Positions 51,968 to 54,593 of a stretch of DNA of 54,593 bases are shown one piece after another. A program made the position numbers and the translations under genes. The first letter of the stretch is position 1, and each line of letters begins with the position of its first letter. Source of the stretch: Bacteroidota bacterium (GTDB lineage Bacteria; Bacteroidota; Bacteroidia; Flavobacteriales_F; PHOS-HE28); the NCBI GenBank assembly GCA_018267155.1, contig JAFDZE010000015.1, forward strand, positions 4,363 through 58,955, given 5' to 3'. The notes below the pieces were generated by a model. It was not told the DNA's origin and did no database searches. It saw nothing but the letters and a program-made list of their open reading frames with translations.

Positions 51968-54160
51968 TCAGGCGCTCAAAGGGAGCAGGACCTCCACCCG
52001 TGTTCCTTGTGGGAGGTCGATGTACCGGAACCCGGCGGGTCTTCCTCGCTGCTTGCTCACCAGGTCCAGCCGGGCTTTGGTGATCGTGGTGGCCAGGGAG
52101 GTTTTTTTCACGGCGGCCCCGGGGACCGGCTCCATTTTTTTCGCGTGCCGGCCCGCCCCATCATCCTCAATGGCCATCACAAGATCATCGCCAACGCGCG
52201 TCACCGACAGGGTGATGCGACCTTTTTCCGCCTTGCCGGCCATGCCGTGCCAGATGGCGTTCTCCACGAAGGGCTGCACCACCAACGGTGGCACGAGCGT
52301 ATCCTCCTGGTCGATGGAAGGGTCGACATTGATGGAGTAGTCGAACTTTTCGGCCCCGCTGGCATCGCGGGAACGGGCGAGCTCCAGGTTGAGATACAGG
52401 TCGAGCGCCTCGATGTCGTCTTTCAGGGGCACTTCGGCCTGGCGCGAGTTTTCCAGGACAAGCCGCATAAGGCGTGCGAACTTGGAGAGATAGGCCGATG
52501 CGCTGGCACCATCGTTCTGCTGAACAAAGGCATTGATGGAGTTGAGGGCATTGAAGATGAAATGCGGATTCATCTGGGAGCGCAGCGCCTGGGTCTCCAG
52601 TTGGGCCGCTTCTTTTTCGTATCGGGCCCGGCGGCGCTGGCGATCGATGATGAAGAAGACCAGGAGCCCCAGCACCACCAGCAGGCCGAAGGCCGCAGCG
52701 ATCCATGATCCGCGCCGAGCCGCCGAGGTGGCGAGGTTGGATACGGTCAGTTCGTTCACGTGGCGCAAACTATCGGCGAGCTGTTCTTTGCCGAACGAGT
52801 AGAGCAGGTCGCGCTTGGTGAGTTCGCGGGCACTGCGCTCAGTGACCACGCTGTCCTGCACGCGGTTGAATTCCTCGAGCGCGCTCAGCGCGGCCATGCC
52901 GTCACCGCGCGCCTTATGGGCCAGGTAGAGGCATTCGCAGTTCAGGCCCAACGGGTCCAGGAGCGATGCGGTCCGGGCGATGGTGTACCCGTTGCGGCAG
53001 GAACGCAGCGCCTGGGCGGTGGCGCCCTGGTCCAGCGCGATGCGGCCGAGCAGTGCGAGCGAAGTGGCCTCGGCGGCCGCATCCTTGAGGGATCGGGCAA
53101 TGGTCAGAGCCTCGTTCAGCAGCGGGATGGCACCAGGACCGCGCCCTTCGTTACGGTACGCCTTGGCCAGGTTGTTCATGGTGTTGGCCATGATGTCCTT
53201 CGCGTCGAATTCGCGTTCCAGATCGAGGGTGCGTTCCAACCACGAAAGGGCGCTGTCGGTGCGTCCGAGTTCAAGCAGGTTCGAGCCGATGCTGTTGCCG
53301 GAGGTCATCATGCCCTGGCGGTAGCCCACCTTGGTGTACAGGGCGTGCGCGCGGCGCAACAAGGCCAAGGACTCCTCCACTTCGCCGAGCTCGGCCTTCA
53401 GGCTGGCCACGGTGGTGAGCGAGATGGCGATACTGCGTTCGCTCTTGAGCTCCTCGAAGATCGCCAAGCACCGGTACGCCAGGTCAATGGCCGGTCCGAT
53501 CCGGCCCATGCGCTCGTACACGTTGGCCCGGTTGCCATAGCTGCCGCCCAAGGTGTGCCGGTCGCCGAGCTCTTCTGCTATGGTACCGTTGCGTTCGTAA
53601 TAAAAAAGGGCGCTGTCGTTGTTCCCTTGGATCTCGAACACCCGGGCGATGCTCGCATAGGCGTACATCATTCCGGTACGGTCGCCCACGCTCATGCTCA
53701 TCGCCAAGGCTCGCCGGTCCATGGCGAGGGCCGAGTCGAGCAGACCCATGTTCTTGTACACGATCCCCATGTTGTTCAGGGAACTGGCCATGCCACGCAC
53801 CGCGCTTGAATCGCTGAGGGTGGCGTACACGGCGATGGCTTTGCGGTAATGGGAGATGGCCGAACGGTTGTCGCGCGATTCGGCCGCTACGTTGCCCAGG
53901 TCGCGATGGGCCAGGCCGATCAGGTCGGCCTGGCCGAAAGACAGGGCCATCCGCAAGAACTCCGAGGCCAGGGTGCGCGCCGAATCGAGATCCTCGTAGC
54001 GCGCTTCGTTCACGATCTCGTGAAAGACCAGTAGACGCGCTTCCTCGTCCAAGGTGGCGCTTCGATCGTCCTGCCAGAGTGAGTCGAGGTGGTGGTTGTC
54101 CGAGGCGACCGCTCCTGGGGCAGTGAGCAACAACAGTTGGATGAGCAGTACAGGTCGCAT
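51968..54160 (-). CDS. TPR-containing LytS-type sensor histidine kinase
   Basis: This 730-residue kinase has a signal peptide (1-19), a periplasmic array of TPR motifs (about 50-440, for example GIVYKNMGLLDSALAMDRRA), a coiled linker, one transmembrane helix (about 486-506) and a cytoplasmic His_kinase domain. The phospho-acceptor His533 lies in QMNPHFIFNALNSINAF, and the ATPase part includes LVVQPFVENAIWHGMAGK. TPR plus this kinase is a standard Bacteroidota design whose signal is rarely known. A -7-like box lies 19 nt upstream of the start. It should phosphorylate the downstream LytTR regulator. Confidence 0.92.
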   Translation of the reverse strand: MRPVLLIQLLLLTAPGAVASDNHHLDSLWQDDRSATLDEEARLLVFHEIVNEARYEDLDSARTLASEFLRMALSFGQADLIGLAHRDLGNVAAESRDNRSAISHYRKAIAVYATLSDSSAVRGMASSLNNMGIVYKNMGLLDSALAMDRRALAMSMSVGDRTGMMYAYASIARVFEIQGNNDSALFYYERNGTIAEELGDRHTLGGSYGNRANVYERMGRIGPAIDLAYRCLAIFEELKSERSIAISLTTVASLKAELGEVEESLALLRRAHALYTKVGYRQGMMTSGNSIGSNLLELGRTDSALSWLERTLDLEREFDAKDIMANTMNNLAKAYRNEGRGPGAIPLLNEALTIARSLKDAAAEATSLALLGRIALDQGATAQALRSCRNGYTIARTASLLDPLGLNCECLYLAHKARGDGMAALSALEEFNRVQDSVVTERSARELTKRDLLYSFGKEQLADSLRHVNELTVSNLATSAARRGSWIAAAFGLLVVLGLLVFFIIDRQRRRARYEKEAAQLETQALRSQMNPHFIFNALNSINAFVQQNDGASASAYLSKFARLMRLVLENSRQAEVPLKDDIEALDLYLNLELARSRDASGAEKFDYSINVDPSIDQEDTLVPPLVVQPFVENAIWHGMAGKAEKGRITLSVTRVGDDLVMAIEDDGAGRHAKKMEPVPGAAVKKTSLATTITKARLDLVSKQRGRPAGFRYIDLPQGTRVEVLLPLSA

Positions 54161-54179
54161 CAGAGGCGGTGGTCCGCCC

Positions 54180-54187
54180 CCAAGGTA
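54180..54187 (-). promoter_or_regulatory. Putative -7 box TACCTTGG for the TPR kinase
   Basis: On the minus strand TACCTTGG (one change from TAnnTTTG) ends 19 nt before the ATG at 54160. Confidence 0.4.
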
Positions 54188-54197
54188 ACCGCTCCGC

Positions 54198-54593
54198 TCA
54201 GCTGGCCCGCTTGAGCAGGGGCAGTGGCGTGGAATTCGGTCGGGAGTTCGGGGTGCGGTCGTATCCGATCACATCGGGAGCCCCATCACGACCCGGGATG
54301 AACTTTTCGCGCAATGGTGCGACACGCTTCCCATCGAGCAGGCCATTCGGAGTGAGTACCACGCGAAGGTCCAGGTGGTTCACCGGACCGGAGACGGTCC
54401 GGGCAGGCCTGATCTCCACCACCCGCGGAAAGTGGCCGGTGCTCACGAGGATGAGGCGGATGTGTTCATCGGCGGACAGGTCGAGACGGAAGCGACCCTG
54501 GTTGGTGATGTCCTGAACGTCGACCAGTTCGCCCCCGACCACCACATGCAGGGAACATGCGGCACCACTGCCGGCCAGGTTCACGGTACCATG
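54198..54593 (-). CDS. Small carboxypeptidase-regulatory-like protein, 5' end outside the window
   Basis: The frame is open to the window edge; 131 residues are visible. It reads as a short beta-sandwich of the carboxypeptidase-regulatory type: GTVNLAGSGAACSLHVVVGG, VQDITNQGRFRLDLSADEHI, then LVSTGHFPRVVEIRPA. It ends in a Ser/Thr/Pro-rich tail (YDRTPNSRPNSTPLPLLKR). Small proteins of this kind are found in Bacteroidota without known function. It lies upstream of the TPR kinase on the same strand, separated by 37 bp that contain a promoter-like box. A GTG at 54584 could be the start, but the match continues upstream of it. Confidence 0.6.
   Translation of the reverse strand, partial: HGTVNLAGSGAACSLHVVVGGELVDVQDITNQGRFRLDLSADEHIRLILVSTGHFPRVVEIRPARTVSGPVNHLDLRVVLTPNGLLDGKRVAPLREKFIPGRDGAPDVIGYDRTPNSRPNSTPLPLLKRAS

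Overview
This 54.6 kb window comes from a high-GC member of the Bacteroidota, most likely a Flavobacteriales lineage. The evidence is two giant secreted proteins with type IX secretion system (T9SS) type B C-terminal domains, a PorP/SprF protein, a T9SS type A tail, DUF5689 and DUF4296 lipoproteins, TonB-dependent receptors, LytTR/LytS-type signalling, and recurrent Bacteroidota -7 promoter boxes (TAnnTTTG or close variants). I saw no tRNA, rRNA, CRISPR array, prophage or intact insertion sequence.

Layout. 1-2018: the 3' end of sucA and complete sucB (2-oxoglutarate dehydrogenase E1 and E2). 2380-15309: a tight operon of a 3234-residue repeat adhesin, a PorP/SprF outer-membrane protein and a TPR/PD40/OmpA protein, ended by a strong terminator. 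15493-20690 (minus): an operon of TonB-dependent receptor, DUF5689 lipoprotein and a T9SS-tailed protein with a predicted OB-fold. 20961-30047: a second giant adhesin of 3028 residues that shares the N-terminal head and C-terminal tail types of the first but carries a different repeat stalk. 30137-32534: a translationally coupled dolichol-phosphate-mannose-synthase-like glycosyltransferase, dihydroorotase and DUF4296 lipoprotein. 32528-37744: SDR epimerase, tyrS, a LuxE-like acyl ligase, a small lipoprotein and a PhoR-like histidine kinase. 37794-42455 (minus): a secreted DNA/RNA nuclease with an OB-like tail, followed by a large VCBS/FG-GAP/ASPIC lipoprotein. 42456-43644: a small accessory patch with a truncated zinc-ribbon gene and a RelE-type toxin-antitoxin pair. 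43722-48803: a MurG-like glycosyltransferase, trmB, an RRM RNA-binding protein and an outer-membrane beta-barrel receptor. 48932-54593: an RprX/RprY-like two-component system, a LytTR regulator, a TPR/LytS-like sensor kinase and the 3' part of one more gene.

The dominant theme is the cell surface. The two giant proteins look like paralogous surface adhesins: each has a Cys-rich head of about 280 residues, a stalk of 30-31 Ig-like repeats of 79 or 88 residues with two conserved cysteines per unit, and a T9SS type B anchor. The first travels with the PorP/SprF and OmpA partners expected for its export and anchoring. The receptor/DUF5689/OB-fold operon and the OB-tailed nuclease may handle extracellular nucleic acid, but that is inference. 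A second theme is transcription: several genes have the -7 box only 6-8 nt upstream of the start codon, which predicts leaderless or near-leaderless mRNAs.
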